Below, in pieces: positions 1 to 9,327 of a stretch of 64,000 nt of DNA. Numbering within the stretch: position 1 is the stretch's first letter; the number at the start of each line of letters is the position of its first letter. A model generated the notes under the pieces. The model ran no database searches. It saw only the letters and a program-made list of their open reading frames with translations, and was not told the DNA's origin. Position numbers and translations under genes: made by a program. Origin of the DNA: Amycolatopsis sp. FBCC-B4732 (GTDB lineage: Bacteria > Actinomycetota > Actinomycetes > Mycobacteriales > Pseudonocardiaceae); NCBI RefSeq assembly GCF_023008405.1, contig NZ_CP095376.1, positions 9,094,501 through 9,158,500 on the forward strand, given 5' to 3'.

Positions 1-55
1 CGGGTACGGCGGTTCTTAGACTCGGCGCCAGTCACCGCCGACTTCAGGAGGCACC

Positions 56-1708
56 ATGCCTGACGCGCCCGCTCTGCCGAGCTATGCCTCGGGGACGTCC
101 GAGGTCCCGCTGCTCGGGGACACGATCGGGGACAATTTCGACCGGACGGTGGCCGCGTTCGGGGACCGCGACGCCCTGGTCGACCGGGCCGCCGGGCGCC
201 GGTGGACCTACCGCGAACTCGCCGCCGAGGTCGACGCGCTGGCGCTGGGGCTGGTCGCGCGGGGTATCGGCAAGGGTGACCGGGTGGGGATCTGGTCGCC
301 GAACCGGGCGGAGTGGACGTTCCTGCAGTACGCGACGGCGAAGATCGGCGCGATCCTGGTCAACATCAACCCCGCCTACCGCTCGCACGAGCTGGAGTAC
401 GTGCTCAACCAGGCCGGGATCCGGCTGCTGGTGGCTTCGGACGCGTTCAAGACCTCCGACTACCCGGCGATGGTGGAGGAAGTACGCGAGAAGTGCGCCG
501 CGCTGGAGCACGTCGTGATCCTGGGCGGCGACAGCTGGCAGGCGTTGATGACGGCCGGTGGGGATCCGGCGCAGCTGGCGCACCTGCAAGCGGGGTTGTC
601 GGCGGACGACCCGATCAACATCCAGTACACCTCCGGGACCACGGGCTTCCCGAAGGGCGCGACGCTGTCGCACCACAACATCCTCAACAACGGGTTCTTC
701 GTCGGCGAGCTCTGCAACTACACCGAAGCGGACCGGGTGTGCATCCCGGTGCCGTTCTACCACTGCTTCGGGATGGTGATGGGCAACCTGGCCTGCACCA
801 GCCACGGCGCGTGCATGGTGATCCCGGCACCGGCGTTCGACCCGAAGGCGACGCTCGAAGCGGTGGCGGCGGAGCGGTGCACCTCCCTCTACGGCGTGCC
901 GACGATGTTCATCGCGGAACTGAACCACCCGGACTTCGGCGAGTTCGACCTGTCGTCGCTGCGGACCGGGATCATGGCCGGGTCGCCGTGTCCGGTCGAG
1001 GTGATGAAGCAGGTCATCGACCGGATGGGCATGGCCGAGGTGTCGATCTGTTACGGCATGACCGAAACGTCGCCGGTGTCGACGCAGACCCGTGCCGACG
1101 ATTCGATCGAGCGCCGGGTCTCGACCGTGGGCCGGGTGGGGCCGCACCTGGAGGTGAAGGTCGTCGACCCGGAGACGGGGCTGACGGTGCCGCGCGGGGA
1201 GCCGGGGGAGCTGTGCACCCGCGGGTACTCGGTGATGCTCGGCTATTGGGAGCAGGCCGACAAGACGGCGGAGGCGATCGACGCCGCGCGGTGGATGCAC
1301 ACCGGCGACCTGGCGGTCATGGACGGCGACGGGTACGTCAACATCACCGGCCGGATCAAGGACATGGTGATCCGCGGCGGCGAAAACCTGTACCCGCGGG
1401 AGATCGAGGAGTTCCTCTACACCCACCCGGACATCCTGGACGCGCAGGTGATCGGCGTCCCGGACGAGAAGTACGGCGAAGAGCTGATGGCGTGGGTCCG
1501 GATGCGGGACGGCGCCGAGCCGCTGACGACCGAGAAGGTGCGGGAGTTCTGCGAGGGCAAGCTGGCCCGGTACAAGATCCCGCGGTACGTCCACGTCGTC
1601 GAGGAGTTCCCGATGACCGTGACCGGGAAGGTCCGCAAGGTCGAGATGCGGGAGAAGTCGATCAGCCTGCTGGGCTTGGAAAACGCGGCCGCCGCGAAGC
1701 ACGCCTAA
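56..1708 (+). CDS. AMP-binding long-chain acyl-CoA synthetase
   Basis: This 550-residue protein is an adenylate-forming fatty acyl-CoA synthetase that activates a carboxylic acid with ATP and transfers it to CoA. The P-loop-like motif [11 protein letters not shown] lies near residues 190-200. The hinge/A8 motif [20 protein letters not shown] lies near residue 435, and the C-terminal TGKVRK supplies the catalytic lysine. Length is normal for the FadD family. The ATG is preceded by AGGAGG at the ideal distance, which fixes the start. It stands alone; the next gene is 89 bp downstream behind a small hairpin. The chain length of its substrate cannot be read from sequence. Confidence 0.93.
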   Translation: MPDAPALPSYASGTSEVPLLGDTIGDNFDRTVAAFGDRDALVDRAAGRRWTYRELAAEVDALALGLVARGIGKGDRVGIWSPNRAEWTFLQYATAKIGAILVNINPAYRSHELEYVLNQAGIRLLVASDAFKTSDYPAMVEEVREKCAALEHVVILGGDSWQALMTAGGDPAQLAHLQAGLSADDPINIQYTSGTTGFPKGATLSHHNILNNGFFVGELCNYTEADRVCIPVPFYHCFGMVMGNLACTSHGACMVIPAPAFDPKATLEAVAAERCTSLYGVPTMFIAELNHPDFGEFDLSSLRTGIMAGSPCPVEVMKQVIDRMGMAEVSICYGMTETSPVSTQTRADDSIERRVSTVGRVGPHLEVKVVDPETGLTVPRGEPGELCTRGYSVMLGYWEQADKTAEAIDAARWMHTGDLAVMDGDGYVNITGRIKDMVIRGGENLYPREIEEFLYTHPDILDAQVIGVPDEKYGEELMAWVRMRDGAEPLTTEKVREFCEGKLARYKIPRYVHVVEEFPMTVTGKVRKVEMREKSISLLGLENAAAAKHA

Positions 1709-1752
1709 ACCGGGCCGGGCGGCCGGGCGTGGTCCTGGCGCGGCGGAGGGGA

Positions 1753-1770
1753 CGCTCCCGGACGGGAGCG
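1753..1770. terminator. Short GC-rich hairpin between acyl-CoA synthetase and HAF gene
   Basis: CGCTCCC (1753-1759) and GGGAGCG (1764-1770) form a perfect 7-bp stem with a 4-nt loop, without a T-tract. It could end the upstream transcript or sit in the 5' leader of the next gene. Confidence 0.35.
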
Positions 1771-1797
1771 ACGGGACACCGCCGCCGAGGGGGAGCC

Positions 1798-2937
1798 ATG
1801 CCGTCCGGCTGGAAGAAAACGCTCACCGCGGGGACGCTGCTCGCGTCGGCCGCGCTCGGCCTGCCCGGGGTCGCCACCGCGGCCACCGGCGGGCCCGTCG
1901 ACCTGGGCACCCTGCCGGGGGACGAGTACAGCTTCGTGGCCGCGATCAACGCCGGCGGCACGATGGTCGGCGACTCGTACCCGCGTGACGTGCGCCTGCG
2001 CTACCACGCGGCGAAGTGGGACGCCCAGGGCCGGATCAGCGCCCTGCCGACGCTCGGCGGCGAGCTGGGTGACGCGATCGCCGTCAACGACGCCGGTGTC
2101 GCCGCCGGCTGGGCGGAAGACGCGACCGGCGACCGGCACGCGGTCCGGTGGGCGCCGGACGGCTCGGTCACCGCGCTGCAGTGGGCCGGGCCGTCCGACG
2201 CGGTCGCGATCAGCGGGACCGGCGTGGTCGCCGGCGGCGCCCTCGGCCCGCAGGGCACCCGCGTCGCGGTGCGCTGGGCCCCGGACGGGACGGTCACCGA
2301 ACTCGCGTCGCTGCCGGGCGGCGGGCAGGTCACCGTCACCGGGATCACCGCGGACGGCACGCTGGTCAGCGGCACCGCCGAGGACTCCGCGGGCACCCGG
2401 CACGCGGTCCGCTGGAACGGCGCCACCGGCGTGGTCACCGATCTTTCGCCGGGCAACGCGGGTGCTTCGGCGGTCGCGATCAACGACTTCGGTGTGATCG
2501 CCGGGACCATCACCGAGGCCGGCCAGGAAGTCCCGGTCGCCTGGCAGCGCGACGGCCGCTTGGTGCGGCTCGGCTGGGCCGCCCCGCCGGCTTCGGCACG
2601 GCCGCGGGCGATCAACCGCGCCGGGGTGGTCGTGGGCAGCGGGTACGTCGAGTTCGCTCAGGACCGGGCGGTGCGCTGGACCGCCCGCGGCGCGACCGTG
2701 CTGGAAGACGCGCGGCGCTCGGAGGCGGTGGCGCTGAACGCCGCCGGCACGGCGGTCGGCACCGTCGACTCGGTGGCGGCCCGCTGGGCCCCCGACGGCA
2801 CGCTGACGGACCTCGGCACCCTGCCGGACGGCTACTACAGCCAGGCCACCGGGATCGCACCCGGCGGCACGATCATCGGCCAGGCCACGACGTCCGGCGG
2901 CGCTGGCCGGCACGCGGTCTACTGGCCGGCGAGCTGA
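1798..2937 (+). CDS. Secreted HAF-repeat protein
   Basis: The 379-residue product starts with a Sec-type signal peptide: charged MPSGWKK, then a hydrophobic stretch ending near residue 28 at VATAA. The mature part is built from repeats of about 45 residues with the pattern G-x-x-x-x-A-x-x-IN-x-x-G-x-x-VG followed by AVRW or AVYW. This matches the HAF family of extracellular repeat proteins. No catalytic motif is visible, so a surface or secreted beta-repeat fold is the best description. The ATG at 1798 is preceded by GAGGGGGAGCC. The gene ends just before a strong bidirectional hairpin. Confidence 0.85.
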   Translation: MPSGWKKTLTAGTLLASAALGLPGVATAATGGPVDLGTLPGDEYSFVAAINAGGTMVGDSYPRDVRLRYHAAKWDAQGRISALPTLGGELGDAIAVNDAGVAAGWAEDATGDRHAVRWAPDGSVTALQWAGPSDAVAISGTGVVAGGALGPQGTRVAVRWAPDGTVTELASLPGGGQVTVTGITADGTLVSGTAEDSAGTRHAVRWNGATGVVTDLSPGNAGASAVAINDFGVIAGTITEAGQEVPVAWQRDGRLVRLGWAAPPASARPRAINRAGVVVGSGYVEFAQDRAVRWTARGATVLEDARRSEAVALNAAGTAVGTVDSVAARWAPDGTLTDLGTLPDGYYSQATGIAPGGTIIGQATTSGGAGRHAVYWPAS

Positions 2938-2943
2938 CCGCGG

Positions 2944-2995
2944 CGAGTTCGTGACGGCCACCTCGAAGTTCGTCGAGGTGGCCGTCACGAACTCG
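2944..2995. terminator. Perfect 23-bp inverted repeat, bidirectional terminator
   Basis: Positions 2944-2966 and 2973-2995 are perfect reverse complements (23 bp) around a 6-nt loop AGTTCG. The hairpin fills the gap between the convergent HAF gene and the R2lox gene, so it probably ends both transcripts. Confidence 0.8.
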
Positions 2996-2997
2996 GG

Positions 2998-3966
2998 TCA
3001 GCCGACGGCGGCCGCGGCCTCGGCGATCGCCTTCGCGTCTTCTTCGCCGAACGTCTCCTCGAGGTGCTCCGGCGAGTAGTCCAGGTCGATCTGCTCCACC
3101 GGCATCCCCCGCGCCGACTCGATCGCGCCCAGCCGGCGTTGGGCCCGGTCCGCCGCGTACTGGATGATCTCCTGCGGGTCGTTGTCGAACGGCAGTTCCT
3201 CGAACTGGTCCTGCACCCACTGGATCATGCTGAGCGCGTGCGGAAGCAGCTCGCCCATCCGCTGCTGCACCGCGTCCCACAGCGAGTCGTCCGCGGCGAC
3301 GTGGCGGCGGCAGGTGAACGTGCCCCACGCCATGTGGCGGCGCTCGTCGTCGCCGATGCGGCGGACGAGTTCCTGCATGCCCGGCAGGATGTCGTGCTGG
3401 GTGCAGATCAGCTGCCACGAGTAGTAGCCCGTCAGCGCGAGACTGCCTTCGATCACGTGGTTGTACGTCACGCTCGCGCGGATCTGGTTGAGCGGGCTGG
3501 GATCGTCCTCCAGCGCGCGCAGCGACTGCGGGAGCTCCTCGTAGAACAGCTTGCGGTAGTGCGGGTTCTCCGCGACGTACGGGTGGAGGTCCTGCGTCAG
3601 CCCGACGGCGTCCATCCACCGCCGGAACACTTCCGTGTGTTTGGCTTCCTCGAAGCAGAACTGCGTCAGGTACATCTCGTCGCCGAAGCGGCCGGTCGCC
3701 GACATCGCGCGCATGAACGGCTGGATGTCCTCGGTGACGGCCTCTTCGCCGGCGATGAACTGCGCGACCAGGTACGTCGTGCTTCGCTGCTGCTCCGGGT
3801 TGAGCGTGTCCCAGCCTTCGCGCTCGCGGCTGAAGTCGATGTCGGCGGGGTTCCAGAACTTCTTGTTGCCCTTGACGAACAGCCGCAGCGGGAACGAGTC
3901 CCAGTTGAGCCCGCCCTTGCGCAGCGAGGAAAAGCCGGTCCGCAGCTCGGGCAGCGTGTCGGTCAT
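2998..3966 (-). CDS. R2-like ligand-binding oxidase (R2lox, Mn/Fe ferritin-like)
   Basis: This 322-residue ferritin-like protein resembles M. tuberculosis Rv0233, once annotated as ribonucleotide reductase NrdB. R2lox proteins carry a heterodinuclear Mn/Fe site and make a Tyr-Val ether crosslink; they are not ribonucleotide reductases. All six metal ligands can be found: E74, E107, H110, E173, E208 and H211. The crosslink pair V77/Y168 is also present, each six residues after the Rv0233 numbering I recall. It overlaps the upstream TetR gene by 4 nt and is surely co-transcribed with it. The physiological substrate of the family is unknown. Confidence 0.92.
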   Translation of the reverse strand: MTDTLPELRTGFSSLRKGGLNWDSFPLRLFVKGNKKFWNPADIDFSREREGWDTLNPEQQRSTTYLVAQFIAGEEAVTEDIQPFMRAMSATGRFGDEMYLTQFCFEEAKHTEVFRRWMDAVGLTQDLHPYVAENPHYRKLFYEELPQSLRALEDDPSPLNQIRASVTYNHVIEGSLALTGYYSWQLICTQHDILPGMQELVRRIGDDERRHMAWGTFTCRRHVAADDSLWDAVQQRMGELLPHALSMIQWVQDQFEELPFDNDPQEIIQYAADRAQRRLGAIESARGMPVEQIDLDYSPEHLEETFGEEDAKAIAEAAAAVG

Positions 3967-4562
3967 CGTGTCACTCCATTGTGGACGAATTGGCGGATGG
4001 CGGGTTCGAGCACGGCGGCGACGGCGTCGGCCGCCTCCGTCGCGGAATGCGTCGAGAGCACCAGGTGCGACAGCGAAAGCCGCACGACGGTCTCCGCGAG
4101 CAGGGCCGCGGACTCCGCCGAGAGGCCGGGCTCGAACTCCCGGTACTGCTCGGCGGCGAGGTCGGCGGCCGCGCTGAGGATCGGCTCGCCCTTGGTCGTG
4201 AGCAGCGGCAGCAGGTCCTCGCCCGCTTCGGTGCCGAGCGCCGCCGCGACCAGGCGGTTCTCCCGCGCGTGCTCGATCGTGTAGACGACGGCGTGGTGGA
4301 TGCCGGCCAGGAGCCCGTCCGCCGTTTCGAACCGCCGCCGGATCCCGTCGAGGAACTCCGACGCGGTGCGCAGCGCCACCGCCTGGGTCAGCGCCGCCTT
4401 GTTGCCGAACTCGTTGTAGACGGTTTGCCTGCTCACCCCGGCCTTGGCCGCCACGTCGGCCATCCGCAGCCCCGCGTAGCCGGCCTCCGGCAGCAGTTCC
4501 GCGGCGGCGTCGAGCAGGGCTTCCCGGAGGGACGCCTTCGTCCGGTCAGTGAAGCTGGTCAC
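3963..4562 (-). CDS. TetR-family regulator of the R2lox operon
   Basis: The 199-residue product has an N-terminal helix-turn-helix, with [20 protein letters not shown] at about residues 38-57, followed by a divergent ligand-binding domain. GTG is used as start. Its stop overlaps the R2lox start by 4 nt, so the two genes are translationally coupled. The same TetR-R2lox neighbourhood occurs in mycobacteria (Rv0232/Rv0233, from memory). A 7-bp inverted repeat just upstream (4571-4597) could be its autoregulatory operator. The ligand is unknown. Confidence 0.9.
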   Translation of the reverse strand: MTSFTDRTKASLREALLDAAAELLPEAGYAGLRMADVAAKAGVSRQTVYNEFGNKAALTQAVALRTASEFLDGIRRRFETADGLLAGIHHAVVYTIEHARENRLVAAALGTEAGEDLLPLLTTKGEPILSAAADLAAEQYREFEPGLSAESAALLAETVVRLSLSHLVLSTHSATEAADAVAAVLEPAIRQFVHNGVTR

Positions 4563-4570
4563 ACCCTCAC

Positions 4571-4597
4571 CTTGACACAGATCGACCCACTGTCAAG
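4571..4597. promoter_or_regulatory. Candidate TetR operator with opposed TTGACA boxes
   Basis: CTTGACA (4571-4577) and TGTCAAG (4591-4597) are perfect 7-bp inverted arms, 13 nt apart, lying immediately upstream of the tetR start. Each strand carries a TTGACA -35-like hexamer within the arms. Size and place fit a TetR operator. This is inference from position and symmetry. Confidence 0.5.
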
Positions 4598-4606
4598 ACG
4601 CTGTAC

Positions 4607-5275
4607 ATGATCAGCTCGCGTGTAAATCTGTCGGTGGTGACGGCTACCGTGTCGAGCGTGGGCATCACGGTGGGGTTCGACCTCGACATGACACTGATCG
4701 ACGCGCGGCCGGGCATGGCCGCGGCGATGAACGCGCTCGGCGCCGAATCCGGCCTGCCGCTGGACGGTGCCGCGTTCGCGGCCAACCTCGGCCCGCCGCT
4801 CGACGACATCCTCCGCGGCTTCGAGGCGCCCGAAGAACGCATCCCGGGGCTCGTCGACCGGTTCCGCGCGCTGTACCCGGACATGGTGGTGCCCAGCACG
4901 GTCGCGCTTCCGGGCGCGGTCGAGTCGCTGCGCGCGGTGCGGGAAGCCGGCGGGCGCACGCTGGTCGTCACCGGCAAGTACGGGCCCAACGCGCAACTGC
5001 ACGTGGACGCGCTCGGTCTGGACGTCGACGAGGTCGTCGGCGAGCTGTGGTCGACCCAGAAGGCCGAGGCGCTCCTCGCGCACGACGCGCGCGTGTATGT
5101 CGGAGATCACGCCGGCGACATCCGCGGCGCGCTGGCCGCCGGCGCGATCGCCGTCGGCGTCACGACGGGGCCGTGCGACCGCGCGCTCCTGCTGAGCGAA
5201 GGAGCGGAGGTGGTGTTCGAGTCGCTGACGGAGTTCCCGGAGTGGTTCGAGAAGACGTTCGCGGCCGTGTCCTAG
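4607..5275 (+). CDS. HAD-superfamily phosphatase (phosphoglycolate phosphatase-like)
   Basis: The HAD motif [11 protein letters not shown], appears near residue 23 of the longest reading. VVTGKYG provides motif II, and YVGDHAGDI provides motif IV. A cap domain lies between motifs I and II, as in subfamily I phosphatases. Length is about 205-222 residues depending on start. The listed ATG gives a 22-residue leader; GTG at 4637 or 4658 would start closer to motif I and leave room for the divergent promoter region, so one of these may be real. Its stop codon overlaps that of the convergent small membrane protein in the palindrome CTAG. The substrate cannot be assigned. Confidence 0.85.
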   Translation: MISSRVNLSVVTATVSSVGITVGFDLDMTLIDARPGMAAAMNALGAESGLPLDGAAFAANLGPPLDDILRGFEAPEERIPGLVDRFRALYPDMVVPSTVALPGAVESLRAVREAGGRTLVVTGKYGPNAQLHVDALGLDVDEVVGELWSTQKAEALLAHDARVYVGDHAGDIRGALAAGAIAVGVTTGPCDRALLLSEGAEVVFESLTEFPEWFEKTFAAVS

Positions 5276-5508
5276 TTCTTGGCGCGCGCCTCGCGGACCA
5301 GCGCGATCAGGCCCAGCAGCAGCCCGAGGGGGGTGATGACACCGGCGCCGACGGACAGCCAGATCGGCAGGTTCTCCAAGCCGGCGGCGAACATGATGAA
5401 CACGGCGAGCACGGCCAGCATGCCGATGCCGAACAACCCGATGCCGAGGCGCATCAGGAACGGTTTGCCGGGGGCGGCCACGGTGGCCTCCTTCGTCGCG
5501 GTCGTCAT
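5272..5508 (-). CDS. Small two-helix membrane protein
   Basis: The 78-residue product has a hydrophilic N-terminus (MTTATKEA) and two hydrophobic segments at about residues 19-42 and 49-70, ending in basic VREARAKN. I do not recognise a family. It is transcribed towards the HAD gene and shares the CTAG stop overlap with it. It is divergent from the cold-shock gene across a 132-bp region that contains inverted repeats. Confidence 0.75.
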   Translation of the reverse strand: MTTATKEATVAAPGKPFLMRLGIGLFGIGMLAVLAVFIMFAAGLENLPIWLSVGAGVITPLGLLLGLIALVREARAKN

Positions 5509-5513
5509 GCCGC

Positions 5514-5568
5514 AAAGGGTATCCGCCGGTATCGGCTTCTCCCCAGGGCATGTGGCGAGATACCCTTT
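5514..5568. repeat. Inverted repeat AAAGGGTATC / GATACCCTTT upstream of cold-shock gene
   Basis: AAAGGGTATC (5514-5523) and GATACCCTTT (5559-5568) are perfect 10-bp arms about 35 nt apart in the divergent region between the small membrane gene and the cold-shock gene. They could pair in RNA or be a protein site. Confidence 0.5.
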
Positions 5569-5587
5569 ACCCAGCGCGCCCTGGGTA
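5568..5587. promoter_or_regulatory. Hairpin TACCCAG-6-CTGGGTA ahead of cold-shock gene
   Basis: Seven-bp perfect arms at 5568-5574 and 5581-5587 flank a CGCGCC loop. The structure begins at the last base of the preceding inverted repeat, so the two structures are mutually exclusive. It lies 53 bp upstream of the GTG start and would be in the 5' leader if transcription starts upstream of it. Whether it acts as a thermoresponsive leader is speculative. Confidence 0.4.
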
Positions 5588-5640
5588 CGCCCCCGGGCGC
5601 GTTCGTCGTGAGCGGGACAGCAGAAGGATTGGTGAGGGAA

Positions 5641-6027
5641 GTGCCGACCGGCAAGGTCAAGTGGTACGACGCGGAGAAGGGGTTCGGGTTCGTCACGCAG
5701 GACGGTGGCGCCGACGTCTACATCCGCAAGGCCGCGCTGCCGCAGGGCGTCGAGGGGCTCAAGGCCGGTCAGCGGCTGGAGTTCGGCGTCGCCGACGGCC
5801 GCCGTGGTCCGCAAGCGCTTTCCGTCCGGCTGCTCGACCCGCCGCCGTCCGTCGTCGAGGCGCGCCGCCGTCCCGCCGAGGAACTGCACGGCCTGATCGA
5901 GGACATGATCAAGCTCCTCGAGCTGAAGGTGCAGCCGGACCTGCGGCGCAACCGCTACCCGGACCGCAAGCACACCAAGCAGATCGGCGAGATCATGCGC
6001 GCGGTGGCGCGGGACCTGGACCCCTAA
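5641..6027 (+). CDS. cspB: Cold-shock protein with C-terminal extension (CspB-like)
   Basis: Residues 1-65 form a cold-shock OB-fold with RNP1 KGFGFVTQ and a degenerate RNP2 (DVYIRKAAL in place of the usual D-V-F-V-H). Such domains bind single-stranded nucleic acid. A further 60 residues, with [20 protein letters not shown] near the end, match the longer mycobacterial CspB (Rv0871 type) rather than the 67-residue CspA. The GTG start follows GGTGAGGGAA. Its stop overlaps that of the convergent lipoprotein gene by 4 nt (CTAA). Confidence 0.9.
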   Translation: MPTGKVKWYDAEKGFGFVTQDGGADVYIRKAALPQGVEGLKAGQRLEFGVADGRRGPQALSVRLLDPPPSVVEARRRPAEELHGLIEDMIKLLELKVQPDLRRNRYPDRKHTKQIGEIMRAVARDLDP

Positions 6028-6500
6028 GCCTCGAGCCGCAGGCCCCACACGTCGCTGGGCAGCAGCCCGGACTCACCGGTGCTGGAGTTCAGCACGGCCG
6101 TGTACTTCTGCACGTCGACCGCCGAGATGCGGTCGGCGGGCGTCGGCGGTGTGACCGTGTACGCGTAGCGGTCCAGCGACGTGAACGGGATCGGGTCGCT
6201 CTGCTTGTACTCGCCCTGCGGGGTGACGTACTCGTAGACGATCTGCCACGGCGCGTCGGCGACCTCGCCGGGCACGGAGATCTGCACGGGCTTGCCCGGG
6301 CGGACCTTCAGCGTCTTCGTGTCGCCCTTGGCGCTGCACGGCTGCGCGAGCTGCTGCGAGTAGTCGCAGGAGAGCACCGGCGCGGTGTTGACCGTGTGGC
6401 CGTCGGCGTAGAACGTGACCTCGGCCGGGCCGGGCGCCGAGCAGCCGGCCACCGCGAACCCACCGGCCGCAAGCAGGGCCACCACCCGGGAACGTCGCAT
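6024..6500 (-). CDS. DUF2771 lipoprotein
   Basis: The 158-residue product begins [10 protein letters not shown] and has a lipobox AVAGC at residues 16-20, so it is probably a lipid-anchored exported protein. The remainder matches the actinobacterial DUF2771 family as I recall it from the equivalent mycobacterial position (Rv0875c). No catalytic residues are evident. It is downstream of the MFS gene, 11 bp away and in the same direction, so the two are likely co-transcribed. Confidence 0.82.
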   Translation of the reverse strand: MRRSRVVALLAAGGFAVAGCSAPGPAEVTFYADGHTVNTAPVLSCDYSQQLAQPCSAKGDTKTLKVRPGKPVQISVPGEVADAPWQIVYEYVTPQGEYKQSDPIPFTSLDRYAYTVTPPTPADRISAVDVQKYTAVLNSSTGESGLLPSDVWGLRLEA

Positions 6501-6511
6501 GGGTTCAGACC

Positions 6512-8500
6512 CTACCGGCGGGGTGCCGCGTCCCTGGGCAGGCCCTGGGCCGGGAAGCTGCCGGTCGGTTCGGGGCGCAGCGGCCGGTCGCCGCCGAGGC
6601 CCGGCACGAGCGAACCGCCGCGGCGCACCAGGTACGTCTGCGTCAGGCCGACCGCGAGCACGACCGTGATGACCAGGAAGCCGATCCAGTACGTCGGCGG
6701 CAGCAGCAGGCCCGCGCCGCCACCGAGGCACCACGCCAGCTGCAGCACGGTCTCCGAGCGGCCGAACGCCGACGCGCGCGACTCTTCCGGCAGGTCTTCC
6801 TGGATGACGGCGTCGAGGCTGATCTTCGCGAGCGCGCTGGCCGTCGCACCGACCAGGCCGACGATCGCGGCCGTGGCCAGGCCGGGCAGCACCGTCGCGA
6901 CCAGCGCGGCCAGCACGCAGCTCGCCACGCACCCGACGATCACCTGGTCCGGGCTGCCGAAGTGCAGGCGCGAACCCAGCGCGTTGCCGAGGAAGCCGCC
7001 GGCCCCCGCCGCGGCGCCGATCACGCCGAGCAGGAGCAGCTGCATGAACGGCGTCTGCCCGGTGCCTTCGGTCTGCGCCTTGACCGCGAACGCGGCGAAC
7101 ATCATGAGGAAGCCGGTGAGCACGCGGACCGACCCGTTTCCCCACAGCGCGACGACGATGTGGCGCCCCATCGGCTGGCGGCGCTTCTTCTCGGTCGGGT
7201 GGGCGGAAAGCGACGTCGGGACCTCGCCCTCGGTCGCCTCGACCCAGGCCGGGATCCGCATCGACTGCACGGCGGCGGCGACGCAGATCAGCGCCGTGAA
7301 CCACAGCGCGCCCGCGGAGCCGGAGATCGCGTTGATGCCGCTGGCCAGCGCGCCGAACGCGCCCGCGGCGACCAGGCCGAACGTCGTCAGCCGGGCGTTG
7401 GTCTTGGACAGCGTGATCTCGGACGGCAGCACCCGGGGCGTCACGGCGGCCTTGAGCACGGTGAACGACTTGGAGAGCACCATCATCCCGAGCGCGGCCG
7501 GGTAGAGCAGCCAGTCGTCGAAGTGCAGCGCCATCACCACGGCCATCAGGCCCTGGCCGACCGAAGACGCGCACATCGCGAGCCGGCGGCCGCGCTGCAC
7601 CTTGTCGAGCGCGGGGCCGATCACCGGCGCGACCAGCGCGAACGGCGCGATCGTGATGAGCAGGTAGAGCGCGACCTTGCCCTTGCTCTCGCCGCTGGTG
7701 GCGGCGAAGAAGAGCGTGTTGGCCAGCGCGATCGCCATCGCCGCGTCGCTGGCGTAGTTCAGCATCACGGCGTAGGTCAGCGAGGTGAGGCCGGACTTCT
7801 CGGCGCCGTCGGCCTTCGTCGCGCGCTGGAAGGCGCCGACGGCCTGGCCGGTCAGCTGGCGGCTGCGCATCGCCGCCACCCGCGTGACGGTGATCTTCTT
7901 CGGCAGCTTCGGCGTGCCGCCCGGCGTCCGCGGTTCTTCGCGCGGCGGCAGCGGTTCGGCCTCCGGCGGCCGCGGCTCGCCGGCGTAGCCACCGGTGTCG
8001 TAGTGCTCGTACTCGCCGCTGCCGGGGTACCGCTCGCCCTGGTAGAAGCCGCCGGGCTCGCGGCGGACGGGCTCGGTGCGGTGCGGGTCGTGCGGCGGGT
8101 ACGGCCGCGCCCCGCGTGGAGGGGGAGGCGGCGGTCGGTGGCCCGCCGGTGCGGCGGCGGTCGGTGCCTCGTTCGCGTCCGGCGCGCCGTAGTACCCGCC
8201 GCGCGGGGCCGCGGGCCGTTCGGCGCGGAGGGGCGGCGGCGCGCTGCGGTGCTCGACGCGGGTGTGCTCCGCGCGTCCGGCGGGCGGCGGCGGGCTCGGG
8301 GGAGGGTGCTCGACGCGGGTGGGCGGCGGCGGGTTGCGGGCGGCCTCGCGCCAGGACCGCGCTTCGGTGGCGCCCGGCTCCGGCGTCCAGCGTCGCTTCG
8401 ACTTGCGGCCGCGCGGCTGCGAGCCGGAGCCGTCGGAGCGGGAGCCGAAGAGTGCCACGTCCCAATCCTGCCTTACCGGGGGTCGGTTCCGCCTGCTCAT
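6512..8500 (-). CDS. MFS transporter with long proline-rich cytoplasmic N-terminus
   Basis: The C-terminal part of about 450 residues has some twelve hydrophobic helices and fits the MFS fold, corresponding to Rv0876c in mycobacteria. The first 200 residues are hydrophilic, rich in Pro, Arg and Glu, with repeated VEHPP/VEHRS, PPPP and Tyr-Gly motifs. They are likely disordered and cytoplasmic. I placed the start at the ATG at 8500 (MSRRNRPP), because the longer reading would overlap the upstream gene by 46 nt. The substrate is unknown. Neighbours on both sides are exported lipoproteins. Confidence 0.85.
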   Translation of the reverse strand: MSRRNRPPVRQDWDVALFGSRSDGSGSQPRGRKSKRRWTPEPGATEARSWREAARNPPPPTRVEHPPPSPPPPAGRAEHTRVEHRSAPPPLRAERPAAPRGGYYGAPDANEAPTAAAPAGHRPPPPPPRGARPYPPHDPHRTEPVRREPGGFYQGERYPGSGEYEHYDTGGYAGEPRPPEAEPLPPREEPRTPGGTPKLPKKITVTRVAAMRSRQLTGQAVGAFQRATKADGAEKSGLTSLTYAVMLNYASDAAMAIALANTLFFAATSGESKGKVALYLLITIAPFALVAPVIGPALDKVQRGRRLAMCASSVGQGLMAVVMALHFDDWLLYPAALGMMVLSKSFTVLKAAVTPRVLPSEITLSKTNARLTTFGLVAAGAFGALASGINAISGSAGALWFTALICVAAAVQSMRIPAWVEATEGEVPTSLSAHPTEKKRRQPMGRHIVVALWGNGSVRVLTGFLMMFAAFAVKAQTEGTGQTPFMQLLLLGVIGAAAGAGGFLGNALGSRLHFGSPDQVIVGCVASCVLAALVATVLPGLATAAIVGLVGATASALAKISLDAVIQEDLPEESRASAFGRSETVLQLAWCLGGGAGLLLPPTYWIGFLVITVVLAVGLTQTYLVRRGGSLVPGLGGDRPLRPEPTGSFPAQGLPRDAAPRR

Positions 8501-8508
8501 CCGTGCTT

Positions 8509-9276
8509 TCACGCCCGGACCGGGACGAACCTCACCCGGAACGTGACCGGCCACTGCTTCCCGGTGAGGAGGAAATCACCGGTCCCGGGGACGGCGGCGA
8601 TACCGTTGAGCACGTCTTCGGCGCCGGCCGGGTTCACCTTGGCACGCAGCTGACCTGCGTCGATGGTCGCGGTGACGTGCCCGGTGGCGGCGTCGACCCG
8701 CAGGATCGTGTCGGTGTGCCAAACGTTTGCGTAGACGTCCCCGCCGACGCACTCGAGTTCGTTGAGCTGGTCGCGCCCGACGTCAACGCTGCCGGTCACG
8801 GCGAAGGTTTTCGGATCGCGGAAGGTCAGGCGCGCGGAGCCGTCGCTCATGACGAGCCGCCCGTCGGCCTGGTGGCACAGCCCCCAGCCTTCGCCCTGGT
8901 AGGGCACCCGGCGCAGCTCGGCGAGGGTCTTGGCGTCGCGTTCGATGGCGACGCCGTCCTGCCAGGTGAGCTGCCAGAGCGTCGGCCCGAGCACGGTGAC
9001 GCCTTCGCCGAACAACGGCGACGGCAGCGTGGCCTTCACGGCCGGCGGCCCGCCGGGGGGCCCGGCGGTGAGCGTCGACTGGCCGGCGAGCCCGGTGCTT
9101 TCGTAGAGCGTGTCGCCGGCGAACTCGAGGCCTTCGGTGAACGCGGCGGGGTCGTGCGCCGAGGTCGAGACCACTTCGACGGTGAGCTGTGACGGGCCGG
9201 CCGGCTGTTCGGGAGCACCGGCGCAGCCGCCGAGCGCGGCGGCCAGCAGCAGGGTGGTGAGGATCGGCGTGCGCAC
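8509..9276 (-). CDS. Glutaminyl-peptide cyclotransferase (glutamine cyclotransferase family)
   Basis: The 255-residue product has a signal with lipobox LGGC near residue 18. A beta-propeller domain of the plant-type/bacterial glutaminyl cyclase family follows. Recognisable segments are AFTEGLEF, LYESTGL, GEGWGLC, MSDGS, LNELE and DVLNGIA. Such enzymes convert N-terminal glutamine to pyroglutamate, here probably outside the membrane. The GTG start at 9276 puts the signal peptide at the N-terminus. It lies 8 bp upstream of the MFS gene in the same direction and is divergent from the DUF3027 gene. Confidence 0.88.
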   Translation of the reverse strand: MRTPILTTLLLAAALGGCAGAPEQPAGPSQLTVEVVSTSAHDPAAFTEGLEFAGDTLYESTGLAGQSTLTAGPPGGPPAVKATLPSPLFGEGVTVLGPTLWQLTWQDGVAIERDAKTLAELRRVPYQGEGWGLCHQADGRLVMSDGSARLTFRDPKTFAVTGSVDVGRDQLNELECVGGDVYANVWHTDTILRVDAATGHVTATIDAGQLRAKVNPAGAEDVLNGIAAVPGTGDFLLTGKQWPVTFRVRFVPVRA

Positions 9277-9327
9277 GTTGAACAGCCTGGCACGGGCGCC
9301 GCGGATGCGTGCGGCACAATTGGCCGC

